Assembly (NCBI GenBank): GCA_965262565.1
Contig: CBDHFQ010000033.1
Location: 310,001-374,000, forward strand
Source of the DNA: CBDHFQ01 sp965262565
GTDB taxonomy: Bacteria > Bacteroidota > Bacteroidia > J057
Length of the DNA: 64,000 nt
Direction: 5' to 3'
The notes beneath the pieces are model-generated. The model searched no databases. It was not told the DNA's origin and worked only from the letters and a program-made list of their open reading frames with translations. Below are positions 1 through 9,700 of this stretch, piece after piece. Position numbers and translations under genes: made by a program. Each line of letters begins with the position of its first letter. Within the stretch, counting starts at the first letter, position 1.

Positions 1-396
1 GTAATACAGGAACATAGAGCTACCAAACAAGTAATTCAGCTCGGCCTCCCTTAACTTGCTCGCTTTCTCCTCTGTATCGAAAAACTTTGTGTTTTCTTTC
101 AGCTTACTATTAAGTTCTTGGAAGTCAGAAAATTTCATATCATCGGCATACGGCAATAATTGATGATGAATAAATAAATATCGATCCCAAATAGGCATTT
201 GTTGGGATGTTCTCGCCTGCTTTTCAAATAAGTCCGCAGACAACATCAAATACTTGATCACTGAATCGGGGCTGGAAGCTTTTTCTGCTAAGGCACGGTC
301 CAAATAAAGGCGAGCCATTGCAGTATCGACCTTTTGTCCCACAACCACTGTATGAGAAAAAATGGTCAGCAACAAACAACAAATAAATTTAATCAT
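1..396 (-). CDS. Secreted protein, N-terminal 132 residues only (probable TPR-CHAT protein)
   Basis: An open frame runs leftward from an ATG at 396 and leaves the window at base 1, so only the first 132 residues are present. It opens with a signal peptide (MIKFICCLLLTIFSHTVVVG, then Q) and continues as charged, helical sequence (VDTAMARLYLDRALAEKA) of the kind that begins TPR arrays. I recognise no catalytic motif in this part. It is divergent from an ECF sigma factor and a membrane TPR protein at 850-2381. The complete locus at 15.3-20.1 kb pairs the same two gene types with a secreted TPR-CHAT peptidase, so I infer this is the equivalent partner. The C-terminal half lies outside the window, so the CHAT assignment is a guess. 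Confidence 0.6.
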   Translation of the reverse strand, partial: MIKFICCLLLTIFSHTVVVGQKVDTAMARLYLDRALAEKASSPDSVIKYLMLSADLFEKQARTSQQMPIWDRYLFIHHQLLPYADDMKFSDFQELNSKLKENTKFFDTEEKASKLREAELNYLFGSSMFLYY

Positions 397-849
397 AGAA
401 CGAATTACATTTGATTTCCATAAGGAAATCATAGATGTTAAAAAGGTATCTGTAAATAATAACGGGAGCTAATAAGGTTGAATAAAAAGTTTGTCCTAGT
501 AGTGTTTTACTGACAGGAGCTTTCCGGAAAACTAATAACCTATATTCTTATGGCTTAACCCTCTTTTTGCTTTGTTACATCCTTAAATAAGAGGTGCTTT
601 GGATAGGGGATACGAATTTTCTTTTCTCAATGTTAAAAATTTTCTACTTAATCGTGCAATTTGTGTTTTTATTTCGTCATATAGTTAAAAATTAGCGTGG
701 TTCATACACATTATAGATAGATCAAACAATTATAAGTTATCAAATTGTCTTTTGAATATCAATGTTTGGTCATTTGATATTAGATGAATATTAGTTTCTG
801 AATAGAGGACCTGTTTTCAAAACTGTGTATCAGGATTAAAAGAGCTCAT
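397..849. other. Divergent intergenic region, no gene seen
   Basis: These 450 bases separate the leftward secreted protein from the rightward sigma factor gene. They are AT-rich and must hold both promoters, but I could not pick out a convincing TAnnTTTG element on either strand. No open frame with coding character and no strong hairpin was found. Confidence 0.5.
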
Positions 850-1488
850 ATGCTGTTTCGTGCATTCTGGATTGGGAATAATGAAAAAGAACCGTTGGTA
901 TGGAGAACATTATCTGATGTAGAATTATTAAGCTTATATCAACGAACCTTAGATGATCATATCATCATCATTCTGTTGAGAAGAGTAGAAAGCCGTAATC
1001 ATAGTATATCAAGGATATGCTTAAAATATTTACAGGATGAGGCGTTAAGAGATGATTTTTGTCAGGATCTATTTTTCCAGCTTCAACGTAAACTTCGTCA
1101 TGCGGAGGTGAAAAAGAACTTCTCACCCTGGCTTAAGAAGGTAGTGGCAAATCTCTGTATAGATAAACTTCGGAAGGTAGGAAAAGAAGAAGGAAAAAGA
1201 GTGCCTATGGAAACCTTGGTCGTAAAGGAATTACCGACCGTTAAGATGGAAAATAGCTTTGGTGAACATGGGGAATTTAATCTAAAAGAAATGATAAAAT
1301 CTACTTTAAATGATCAACAATGGCTGGTAATAGAAAAAAGATTTTTTGAGGAGAAATCGTACAAGGAATGTGCAGAAGAACTGAATTTGACCTATAACGA
1401 ATTTAAAGGCAGATTTCAGCGTGCCATGAAAAAAATCTGTAATGAATTGGGCCCAGAGATATTAACTAAGATGGACTTAATCAATTAG
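850..1488 (+). CDS. ECF-type RNA polymerase sigma factor
   Basis: This 212-residue protein has the two-domain layout of an extracytoplasmic-function sigma factor. Region 2 spans about residues 45-110, with LRDDFCQDLFFQLQRKL followed by FSPWLKKVVANLCIDKLRK. Region 4 spans about 150-205, with LNDQQWLVIEKRFFEEKSYK leading into a helix-turn-helix (ECAEELNLTYNEFKGRFQRA). It should direct RNA polymerase to a dedicated promoter set in the cytoplasm. The next gene starts 5 bases after its stop and encodes a membrane protein with an anti-sigma-like N-terminus, so the two are almost certainly co-transcribed. The protein lacks the long C-terminal extensions of some ECF groups. The target genes are not visible from sequence. 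Confidence 0.85.
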   Translation: MLFRAFWIGNNEKEPLVWRTLSDVELLSLYQRTLDDHIIIILLRRVESRNHSISRICLKYLQDEALRDDFCQDLFFQLQRKLRHAEVKKNFSPWLKKVVANLCIDKLRKVGKEEGKRVPMETLVVKELPTVKMENSFGEHGEFNLKEMIKSTLNDQQWLVIEKRFFEEKSYKECAEELNLTYNEFKGRFQRAMKKICNELGPEILTKMDLIN

Positions 1489-1493
1489 CAATT

Positions 1494-2381
1494 ATGTTTA
1501 GTTGGAAAAAAAATAAGAATATCCATAGTTTTGAAACCATAGTAGCCTATCATACTAACCAACTTTCTAAAAGTGATGAAGCATTGATCGATCAGTTGAT
1601 GCGGGAAGATGATGAATTCGCTAAAGAAGTCGATAGCGTCTACCGCGAGCTACTGATTAATCCAGATTTGGAAATGGATATTAAGATCTTCAAGCACAAG
1701 TTATTTCGTTCATTAACAAATGTGAGCGAAAAAAAAACCTCCTATGTCTTTAGGTCTGAGGCATTACCTAAAGGGATAATATCTCTGCTTGAAAAACCTG
1801 GCTTAATGTATGCCACCTTTATATTGCTTTTAATTGCTTCCGTGTTCCTGGGGAGAGAAGTCTTTTTTAGTGCTCAAATGGCTGGAAGTGTACCATGTTC
1901 CATAGAAGATGTGTACTGCTGGATATCCCAACATCCTTATGATGCTCGAATAACTCAACTTCGAAGTGGACATACGTCAAAAAATCGGCAAGGAGTGGAT
2001 TCTTTGTTGCAAAGAGGATATTATTATTTTACTCTGGAAAACTATCAAGCAGCTATCCCAGAATTGCAGCAATATTTAGGTTCAGCTAAGGACAAGCTTA
2101 ATTGGCAAAAACCCAAAGTCAGGGAAGCTACGCTCATGCTGGCTATATCATATCTTGCTAATCAGGACGTTCAGAATGCACTGTCCCAATTAACCATAGT
2201 TCATAAAATGGCGGATATAGAACCAAGATTATTAACTGAATATCAATGGTACGCGGGCTTATCACATCTTTATTTTGGAGATGCCGAAAAAAGCAGGGAC
2301 CTCTTACATGCTAGTGCGAATTCCAGAAGTCGATATCAATTTTCCGCCCAAACCTTGCTTCATGCCCTGAAACATCAATAG
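1494..2381 (+). CDS. Single-pass membrane protein, anti-sigma-like N-terminus and TPR-like C-terminus
   Basis: The 295-residue product has three parts: a cytoplasmic N-terminal segment (about 1-100), one transmembrane helix (about 103-121, PGLMYATFILLLIASVFLG) and an extracytoplasmic region with TPR-like helices (about 165-290, for example YYYFTLENYQAAIPELQQYL). The N-terminal stretch around residues 12-50 (FETIVAYHTNQLSKSDEALI) resembles the start of the protein at 15904-16665, which sits in the same place behind a sigma gene. By analogy it is a membrane anti-sigma factor or sigma regulator. No zinc-binding HxxxCxxC motif is present. There is a 5-base gap after the sigma gene. The role is inferred from topology and position. 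Confidence 0.7.
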   Translation: MFSWKKNKNIHSFETIVAYHTNQLSKSDEALIDQLMREDDEFAKEVDSVYRELLINPDLEMDIKIFKHKLFRSLTNVSEKKTSYVFRSEALPKGIISLLEKPGLMYATFILLLIASVFLGREVFFSAQMAGSVPCSIEDVYCWISQHPYDARITQLRSGHTSKNRQGVDSLLQRGYYYFTLENYQAAIPELQQYLGSAKDKLNWQKPKVREATLMLAISYLANQDVQNALSQLTIVHKMADIEPRLLTEYQWYAGLSHLYFGDAEKSRDLLHASANSRSRYQFSAQTLLHALKHQ

Positions 2382-2438
2382 AGTACCGAATACCATAGAC
2401 TAATTCATTCCTTCAAGCGTTCATCAGGACATACATAC

Positions 2439-3068
2439 TTACACACAGAATGCAGCTCCTTTATCTATGACGATTTCGATAGAGGCATTAGAAGAGGGAG
2501 CATCCTGGAACACTTCTGATCTGTGACCTGCATATCCATTATCGGGCGCACTTCTAATAAATGCCAATGCTTTTTGGTAGGAAAGGTTTCTTTTAGCTTG
2601 TTGAGCAGCATCCAGACGGCTCCATAGATCTTCCAATTGCTTTAAGCCTGTAGATTTGCTAATCATATGTCGACTATCACTCGGCCAACTCAATGAAGCA
2701 CTGAGATCCGCTCCTTTCATTCTTAAATAAACGATATGTCTGTCATTAGAAAATGCTGCTCCTCTGTAGATTTCTATATCTATTCGCGCATTTTTCACTT
2801 TTCTTCTTTCATCCTGGAAAGATTGGCTCCAACTACTGCTTGAATTAATCCCATTGATAGGGGCATTTGCTATATAGTCTCTGGCGGCTCTGTAAGCATT
2901 GGTTCGTTGCCCTTTTTGAGAAGCTGTACATCGATTCCAGGCGACATTTAACATATGTGTCCCTTCCTGTTTCGTGATAATGATACCCTTTTGCCACTTT
3001 TCGACAATGTCTACTTTTACATCATCTCCCTGAATCTGAATTTTACAAACGTGATTAAGAATGCCCAT
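2439..3068 (-). CDS. Uncharacterised protein with two internal repeats
   Basis: I do not recognise this 209-residue protein. It has no signal peptide or membrane segment. It contains two related units of about 65 residues, roughly 43-107 and 148-208. Each begins with a W followed by charged helix, has an A-x-x-(F/Y)-I-(A/R)-(N/S)-AP-x-N-G motif (DYIANAPINGIN and AFIRSAPDNGYA), then an SFQD/VFQD motif, and ends in a beta strand plus GAAF (IEIYRGAAFSN and IVIDKGAAFCV). The mixed alpha/beta pattern suggests a small repeated fold. It is a lone minus-strand gene between the sigma locus and a DUF1080 gene. No function can be assigned. Confidence 0.65.
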   Translation of the reverse strand: MGILNHVCKIQIQGDDVKVDIVEKWQKGIIITKQEGTHMLNVAWNRCTASQKGQRTNAYRAARDYIANAPINGINSSSSWSQSFQDERRKVKNARIDIEIYRGAAFSNDRHIVYLRMKGADLSASLSWPSDSRHMISKSTGLKQLEDLWSRLDAAQQAKRNLSYQKALAFIRSAPDNGYAGHRSEVFQDAPSSNASIEIVIDKGAAFCV

Positions 3069-3280
3069 GATGGAATATGTATGAATTTATTGATGTGATG
3101 TTAATATAAATATACATGTTGATCCCCCTGAAATAGTCATCAGGCTAAATGAAAATAGAAAAGTTTTCTTTTATATAAGGGCAAAGTCGATGTTTTATTT
3201 GATTGATAAGCTGATCAATGGTTATTTAGACTTAGAATTTAATGATATTAATATACTTATCACAAAAAATAACGAACCCT

Positions 3281-3973
3281 ATGATGGATATCTATATGAA
3301 CCCTCGAACTTTGTTTGGCTATATGTTGGCGTTGGCTGGAATGATGTTTTTCTTCCCTATTTCTGTTACAGCTCAGGAAGATGATGAATCCGGATTTATT
3401 ACGTTGTTCAATGGAGAAAATCTGGATGGTTGGGTCGGAAATAAAGAAGCTTATCAGGCTGAAAATGGGATGATTGTCGTAGATCCAGAAGGGAAAGGGA
3501 GTGGTGGAAATTTATTTACTGAAAATGAGTATAGTGATTTTAGCTTGAGGTTTGAGTTCCAATTGACGCCTGGAGCTAATAATGGATTAGGAGTTCGCGC
3601 TCCCCTGGAAGGAGATGCCGCATATCAAGGTATGGAGATTCAAATTCTGGATAATACAGCAGAAAAATATGCAGAATTAAAGCCGTATCAATATCATGGA
3701 TCAGTATATGGCGTCATTCCGGCTAAACGTGGCTATTTAAATCCCGTAGGAGAATGGAATCAGGAGGAAGTTATTGTAGAAGGAACGCACATTCAAGTAA
3801 TTCTTAACGGAACGAAGATAGTTGATGGAGATTTGGTGGAGGCAACAACAGATGGCCCTATGGATGGGAAGGATCATCCCGGTTTAGAAAGGACGAAAGG
3901 GCATATCGGGTTTTTGGGTCATGGAGATGTGGTAAGATTTAGGGATATTCGAATTAAGGAGTTGAATAAATAG
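3281..3973 (+). CDS. Secreted DUF1080 protein (3-keto-disaccharide hydrolase-like)
   Basis: The product carries a signal peptide (NPRTLFGYMLALAGMMFFFP, cleaved near AQ) followed by a single DUF1080 domain: FITLFNGENLDGWVG at the start, a central concanavalin-like beta-sandwich with NNGLGVRAP and GMEIQILD, and a C-terminal GHIGFLGHGDVVRFRDIRIK. Members of this family are predicted to act on glycosides; some are described as 3-keto-disaccharide hydrolases. I chose the ATG at 3281 because an A-rich stretch precedes it, as is usual in this phylum; an ATG at 3296 would give an equally good signal peptide. It stands alone. A second, more distant DUF1080 gene lies at 57522. Confidence 0.85.
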   Translation: MMDIYMNPRTLFGYMLALAGMMFFFPISVTAQEDDESGFITLFNGENLDGWVGNKEAYQAENGMIVVDPEGKGSGGNLFTENEYSDFSLRFEFQLTPGANNGLGVRAPLEGDAAYQGMEIQILDNTAEKYAELKPYQYHGSVYGVIPAKRGYLNPVGEWNQEEVIVEGTHIQVILNGTKIVDGDLVEATTDGPMDGKDHPGLERTKGHIGFLGHGDVVRFRDIRIKELNK

Positions 3974-4430
3974 AAATACCAACTTGATGGGAATATAAAG
4001 AAGATGAAGAATCTATTTATATATCCCAGATCTTGAACCTTCAATGAGAAATTTAGATGACTCCAGATTGAGAGAGGATAACTAAGGTAAGGACTATGAT
4101 TAGGATAAGAATGAATGTATTTTTTCTTTTTAGCATGATGTAAAGGTTTATTCTGTTCAAAAGATAGTCTAATAAATATTAACAATATACTAAACGATAT
4201 TGATGAGATACTGTTCAGTTTCTTGATCTAAAGAAGAACGCATTGATCTTGAAAGATATTTGTCCCTTGATTTATTCATCCATTCAGCTAAAGCCAGAGC
4301 TAAGAAATTAATGGTCAGCCAATGTCAAGCCTAACACAAAAATTGGACAAGCAACGGAAAAACGTTTACCATGTAATAACGCAGAGCGTTTAATCCAGAG
4401 GAAGTTACTAATGGAATCGAATGACTCCCC
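3974..4430. other. Intergenic region, nothing identified
   Basis: This 457-base stretch lies between the convergent DUF1080 gene and the secreted protein gene at 4431. It is AT-rich. I found no strong hairpin with a T-run and no open frame with coding character. Confidence 0.5.
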
Positions 4431-5135
4431 TTAATCGCTGCAAACAGACTCCTCCAGCTTCATCCCTTCCACTTCCTCCATGGTATGAGATTCGTGAAAA
4501 AAGACGATCTGATCTACGTTCCAATTGACAGAGCGTCCAGATAAAGTGAATGTATAGGTTTCGCCAGATGTGAAGTGATAAATGGGGATGCGTTTATTTT
4601 GGTGTCCTCCCAGATCTAATTGCTTGGCCCAACCCCATTCTTCCGCTTTACCACCGAACAATTTGGTATCGCTCATCAAGGTTTCTTTGCGTGCTTCGTC
4701 TAAATGATGATCGCCTACCTTGGATCCCTCATCAAAATCGCCTTCTACCCGCACATAACCATCATTATTTTTATCGGGAGCTTGGCCTTCCAATCTTTTC
4801 CTTGCCCGAATCATTAATCGATAATACCCTTCTGTATTGACTTTGAAGGAATAGGTCAAGGGAGAAAGGGGATCGCCTCCATTGGGACCATTTCCGGTGA
4901 ATTCTAGATGTCCACTTCCGCGAAAATCCGACACCTCCTTTTTCACTACCCATATATCCAATGTGGAAGGCGTATGTTCTGCTTCCATCACTATAAGCCC
5001 ATCTGCTTCTTCATATAGGTTACAGCCCTGAGAGGATTGGGAGGATTGGGCATAAGCGAAGGAACACAGCAGGCAAAATGGAATCATCCATTGGCACAAC
5101 CCTAATAAAAGTGAATAATAATGAGTAGAGCGCAT
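4431..5135 (-). CDS. Secreted protein with carbohydrate-binding-like domain
   Basis: The 234-residue protein begins with a signal peptide (about residues 1-29, ending FAYAQ). The mature part resembles CBM6/CBM35-type modules: GLIVMEAEHTPSTLDIWVV at the start, then a beta-sandwich with GSGHLEFTGNGPNGGDPL, YRLMIRARKRLEG and NDGYVRVEGDFDEG, and a closing NWNVDQIVFFHE. Such modules bind sugars and are usually attached to a catalytic domain; here the module is alone. It is monocistronic on the minus strand. It could be a secreted glycan-binding protein or part of a surface assembly. The module assignment is by eye and the ligand is unknown. Confidence 0.6.
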   Translation of the reverse strand: MRSTHYYSLLLGLCQWMIPFCLLCSFAYAQSSQSSQGCNLYEEADGLIVMEAEHTPSTLDIWVVKKEVSDFRGSGHLEFTGNGPNGGDPLSPLTYSFKVNTEGYYRLMIRARKRLEGQAPDKNNDGYVRVEGDFDEGSKVGDHHLDEARKETLMSDTKLFGGKAEEWGWAKQLDLGGHQNKRIPIYHFTSGETYTFTLSGRSVNWNVDQIVFFHESHTMEEVEGMKLEESVCSD

Positions 5136-5567
5136 AATAGGAGTGAGTTAATAGCAAGGGAAAATGTATGTGTTACAATTAAGATAGGAAATGGATGCTT
5201 GCTTTCCAACCCCAATGTTTTAATAGGGGCGATAGACATATCCTTTAATATTAAAAAAAGGAAACTGAATATGCTGAGGATTACAATAAGGGGGCGGTTA
5301 AGGCTATAACCTCTGCATTAATACTTTGGGAATACGGAAAAGAAGAGGGATTTAGCTTAGTATTTGACAGTACATAGCATAATAATTTCAATAATTTAGG
5401 TATATAATATATTATTTCGTAATAATGTCGATTTAGATAGTATTTTATTTATATATGTGATATATAATTTTAGTAAGAGCATATATGTTTATATATTGCA
5501 TATAATTGGCAAATTAATTCATTTATTATTGCTCAAATCTCTTAAAAAAAAATCAAAATTTTGCACA
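5136..5567. other. Very AT-rich intergenic region
   Basis: This interval separates the divergent genes at 4431-5135 and 5568-6137. The last 170 bases are dominated by TATATAA-like runs and probably include the promoter for the membrane protein gene. A 62-codon frame at 5121-5309 has no coding character and overlaps the neighbour's start, so I do not call it. Confidence 0.45.
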
Positions 5568-6137
5568 ATGGAAAAAATCAACTCATTGAAATCTATTGCT
5601 TATATTCTAGGTGGTTCTTTATTGTATCAATTTAACGGGGTTTCAGACGGCTGGACCGCTGGCTTAGCGGCCATTTTCGGATTTATCATATTTATCATAG
5701 GGTTAGATAAATTTAAATCAGGAGTAGATCAAACTGGTCAGAGTGGTGCTAAGTTCATGCGAATAGGTGCGATATTAGGGGGAATTTCATCACTAATTAG
5801 GCTGATTCCGTTCATTGGTTTATTAGCGGGAATTGGTTTTATTGTTGCTTTTGTCTTAATACTCATTGGGTTACTTCAAGTCCGAAATTCAGTTTCTATT
5901 GGTTTTGCAGGAAAGGATGGCGCTACTAGAATAATCATTGGAATGATTTTATCTATTATAGCGGCTATGTTGAGCATAATGCCTTTTGTAGGAAGTATTG
6001 CTGCTTCCATTTTCGCTTTAGGAGCGTTGATCCTTTCTTTTACAGGGTGGATAAAGATTCAAGATGGTTTGATGGAGGGTCGTGAAGAAATGGCTAGAAA
6101 AGAGAGTTCGAAAATTAAAATACCTTCTTCAATGTAA
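5568..6137 (+). CDS. Small multi-pass membrane protein, function unknown
   Basis: This 189-residue protein is mostly hydrophobic. It has four predicted membrane segments, roughly residues 8-50 (two passes with AGLAAIFGFIIFIIGLDKF), 70-105 (LAGIGFIVAFVLILIGLLQV) and 122-165 (IIIGMILSIIAAMLSIMPFV), and a charged C-terminal tail ending KIKIPSSM. The ATG at 5568 was preferred over one at 5457 because it follows an A-rich leader and removes a 37-residue stretch with no parallel in the rest of the protein. I do not recognise a family. The gene is alone and is followed by a hairpin at 6201. Confidence 0.6.
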   Translation: MEKINSLKSIAYILGGSLLYQFNGVSDGWTAGLAAIFGFIIFIIGLDKFKSGVDQTGQSGAKFMRIGAILGGISSLIRLIPFIGLLAGIGFIVAFVLILIGLLQVRNSVSIGFAGKDGATRIIIGMILSIIAAMLSIMPFVGSIAASIFALGALILSFTGWIKIQDGLMEGREEMARKESSKIKIPSSM

Positions 6138-6200
6138 GTTAGTGTATTTTGGGGAGAAAGATTGAGCTTTACTCCTTGTTGATATTCTATTTTATTATTG

Positions 6201-6252
6201 AAACATCTACTAGAAGCTTTATTTATGAAGTTGTTAGTAGATGTTTGTTTAT
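6201..6252 (+). terminator. Stem-loop downstream of the membrane protein gene
   Basis: A perfect 12-base inverted repeat (AAACATCTACTA at 6201-6212, TAGTAGATGTTT at 6235-6246) with a 22-base loop lies 63 bases after the stop and runs into a T-rich stretch. It is a plausible terminator for the gene ending at 6137, though the loop is long. Confidence 0.5.
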
Positions 6253-6631
6253 AATATTGACTTTTTCAAGTACATATTTTTTAATATTAGTTTTAATGTG
6301 CCTTTAGCAAATTTGAGATCTTAGATGATCTTTATCAAGGAGGCGGCTTTTAGGGAGAATAATAGTTATTGGTTTTGGTGGATAAAGGTTATTATAGAAT
6401 CTAATTACATTTTATGATTCTAATCATTCGGATAGTGAATATTATTTTACATTCTTGAAGGCTCGTGGGTCAGCGACCTTAACCTTTCCCGCGTCTCCAA
6501 TCGCAGCAGCTACCATCCTCTCTTCCGTAACCTTATCGGGTTTCGTCTCTGCTGGCACTAGCTCCGAAGGAGCTTACTCCCTATCCCTCTTACCCCCTCG
6601 CTGAGCGAAGCGAAGCGACGAAATTTTTATT
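6253..6631. other. Intergenic region with a GC-rich part of unknown nature
   Basis: The first 200 bases are AT-rich and featureless. From about 6460 the composition becomes clearly more GC-rich. This part contains short palindromes, such as AGCTCC-GAA-GGAGCT at about 6559-6573 and a GCTGAGCGAAGCGAAGC tract near 6601. It lies beyond the RND operon terminator. Open frames through it look like chance frames. It may be a repeat element or a relic. Confidence 0.35.
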
Positions 6632-6661
6632 AAAAAACCGCCCAGGTTCCCACCCAGACGG
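6632..6661 (-). terminator. Rho-independent terminator of the RND efflux operon
   Basis: Read on the minus strand, CCGTCTGGGT and ACCTGGGCGG form a 10-base stem (three G-U pairs) around a GGGA loop, followed directly by six T residues. It begins about 56 bases after the stop of the RND pump gene, so it ends the tetR-tolC-MFP-RND transcript. Confidence 0.8.
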
Positions 6662-6716
6662 CTACAGTTAAAAGGATCACACGTATTCCAACTACACATT
6701 CTTATATCATCAGCTA

Positions 6717-9700
6717 CTAGCTCGTACGTTGTCCATTCTCTATATGATGTCCATTGGCGATATACTCCACATGTTCCCTCCGCCTGGGCGTGAACCACTT
6801 ATACAGAATCGGCACGATCAACAAGGTCAAGAGCGTAGAGGACACCATCCCACCGATAATCGTCCACCCCATAGGCGACCATAAATTACTGTTAGTCAAC
6901 GTCAAGGGCAACAGCCCACTGATCGTCGTCAAGGTGGTCAACAAAATGGGCTTGAAACGGGTCTCTGCCGAAGTTTTCAGCGCCTCCATGACCGATTTTC
7001 CACTTTCGAGCAATTGGTTTGTATAGTCAACCAAAATGATAGAAGTGTTGACGACAATTCCCACTAAACTGGTAAATCCTACGAATGCGAAAAAGGAGAA
7101 GGAATAACCTGTAAGGAATAAAGCGACAATCGATCCGGTAAATGCTAAAGGAATGGCAGATAATACAATAAAAGGTTGGGTGATGGATCGAAATTGCAAA
7201 ATCAACACAGCAAATATGCCTAAGACCGCCACTAATAATAATTGTCCTAAATCGCCAAAAGACTCCTGCTGCGTTTCGTATTCTCCCGCAATATAAAATT
7301 CATATCCCGTTGGCAAGTTGATCGTTTCGAGTTGGCCAATAATCTCTAAGGTCACCAAGTTGGAACTAACACCTTCCTGCACATTGGAAGTAACCATCGC
7401 AGAACGTTCTAAATCATAATGGTCTATTTCCGCCGCTTCTGAACTAAATTGGAGTTGGACGACTTGCTTTAACGGAACTTGCATACCACTCACACTGGGA
7501 ACATAAATGCGCGAGAAATCATCTATGCTCAACTTATTCGAAAAGGGAAGCCGCACTACCATACCATATTCATCCCCATCTTCGGTATTCATCGTCCCAA
7601 TAGTCGTTCCATTCATCGCCGTTCGAATGGCCAGATCAATATCAGCTACTTGCACCCCCGCTATGCCTGCTTTGTCTCTCAAGATATGCGCTTTAAGGTC
7701 CGTTTTACTGAAAGCCAAGGGGTTATCCACATTGATCGTTCCCTCTGTTTGTAGCATGAGTTGTTCCAGGGCGGCGGAATACTTAGCTAAGGTATCCAAA
7801 TCTTCCCCTATCACTCTGATCGCAATCGGCGCTTCAAAAGGAGGGCCATTTTTAAGCTCATGGACGCTGATCGTAGCTCCTGGAAACGTTTGAAAAGTAT
7901 CTCTTAGTTGGTTCAATAATTTGTAGAAGGGATCAGCTTCCCAATAAGGAAGGTTGACCAGAAATTGAGCGTGATTTTTCTTGGTCCGCTTTGGAATGAC
8001 ATTGTAATAAATTTGAGGATTGCCATGACCCACATTGGTACTATATTGATCCACATAATCTATCTCATCCAATATTCCTTCCACAAATTCAGCTGCTTCA
8101 TTCGTTCGTGCCAAACTACTTCCTTTAGGCGTATCTACATCGATCACGAAAATGGGTTTATCAGCTGTAGGGAAAAAGCTGATCCCGACCAAAGGAAAGA
8201 GGGCAAAACTCCCGAATAAAGAAGCGATAGCGATGAACACCACCACCCAAGGGAACTTCAATGAAAAGTTAAGTACAGGACGGTATCCTCGTTCGATAAG
8301 GTTCATCAGGAATCGATCCATTCGACTGATACTGTCCTTTATGTTAGAGGAAATGATTTTGCTGGCTAATAAAGGAGTGAAAGAGAGAGAGAGTAGGAGA
8401 GAGGCGACCAATGCGTAGATCACGGTAATGGGCATGGATTTAATAAACTCTCCTGTTCCTCCGCCCAATTGAGTCATGGGTAAAAAGGCTAAGACGGTGG
8501 TAATGGTGGAACTTACAATGGGCCACCCCACCTCCGCGGTTCCTCTCACCGCAGCATCTTTGACTCCAACCCCCATTTTTACAAAGCGCGTAATATTTTC
8601 AATGACCACAATTCCATTATCTACCAATAATCCCAAGGCTATCACCAGTCCGGCAATAGATATTTGTTGAAGCCCGAATTCACTCAAATCCAGTAAATTG
8701 ATAGCAATTAAGATAGATGTGGGAATCACCATCATCACGATCAATGAGTTTCGTACGCCTAGAAACACCAGAATCAACAAGCCCACTAACCCAATTCCTT
8801 GTAATAGATTAAGGAAGAAATCATTGATACGGGTAGCAACCGCCGGGCCTTGTTTGAAAGCATAATGTAGGTCAATATTAGGCGGAAGGTCTTGTTCGAA
8901 CTCATCTATGGTTTCATCTAAGGTATTCGTTAGCGTCAATATGTTGACCCCTTCTTTTTGAGTGACGGATAGGAAGAGGGCCGTTTGTTGATTAAAGCGA
9001 CCGATATAGGTTTCATCTTCATAGTCCAATGACACATTCGCGATATCTTTCAGGTAGACGATCTGGGAACCTCTGGCTGTAATGACGGTTTCTCTTAATT
9101 CCTCCAGTGTTTTGTATCCCCCATTGGTTTTGATGGAGAAATTTAGTGGACCTGCATCGATGTCGCCGCCTGGGATATTGGCACTATTAGACTGAAGAAT
9201 ACCCAAGACTTGATTGATGGATATTTGGAACTGCGCCATTTTCTCTATGTCCAGGGAAACTCGCACTTCTTCTTCCGGATAGGCATCTAATTCTACCGTT
9301 CTCACTCCTGATACTTTCTCTAATTTTTTCTCCAACTTTTCGGCTATATCAATCAGATCGCTATAGCTCGGTTCGGCCAGGCCCTCTTTACCAGTGAAGG
9401 CGAGCTGTAAAATGGCCACGTCCAAAGGAGTAAATTGATTGACATCCAGAAGGGCAATTCCATCTGGCAAATCCGGAGCCACGGAATTCACGGCAGCAAT
9501 CACTTCATCGTATTTATCATCTATATCAATGCCGAAAAGGGCCGTAATTCCTATGACAGCTAATCCATCATCTATAGAAGTGGCGACTTCATCGATATCT
9601 TCTAATTCATTGATGGCATCTTCTATAGGATCCACGATCAATTCTTCCATATCCTGAGGGCTGGTTCCCGGATATACTGCGACGATATTATAGCGAGGAA

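Noticed and set aside
5121..5309. 62-codon plus-strand frame
   Set aside because: Overlaps the start of the gene at 4431-5135 on the other strand and has no protein-like pattern.
6574..6798. 74-codon minus-strand frame spanning the RND gene end
   Set aside because: Overlaps the pump gene in another frame and runs through the terminator; no coding features.
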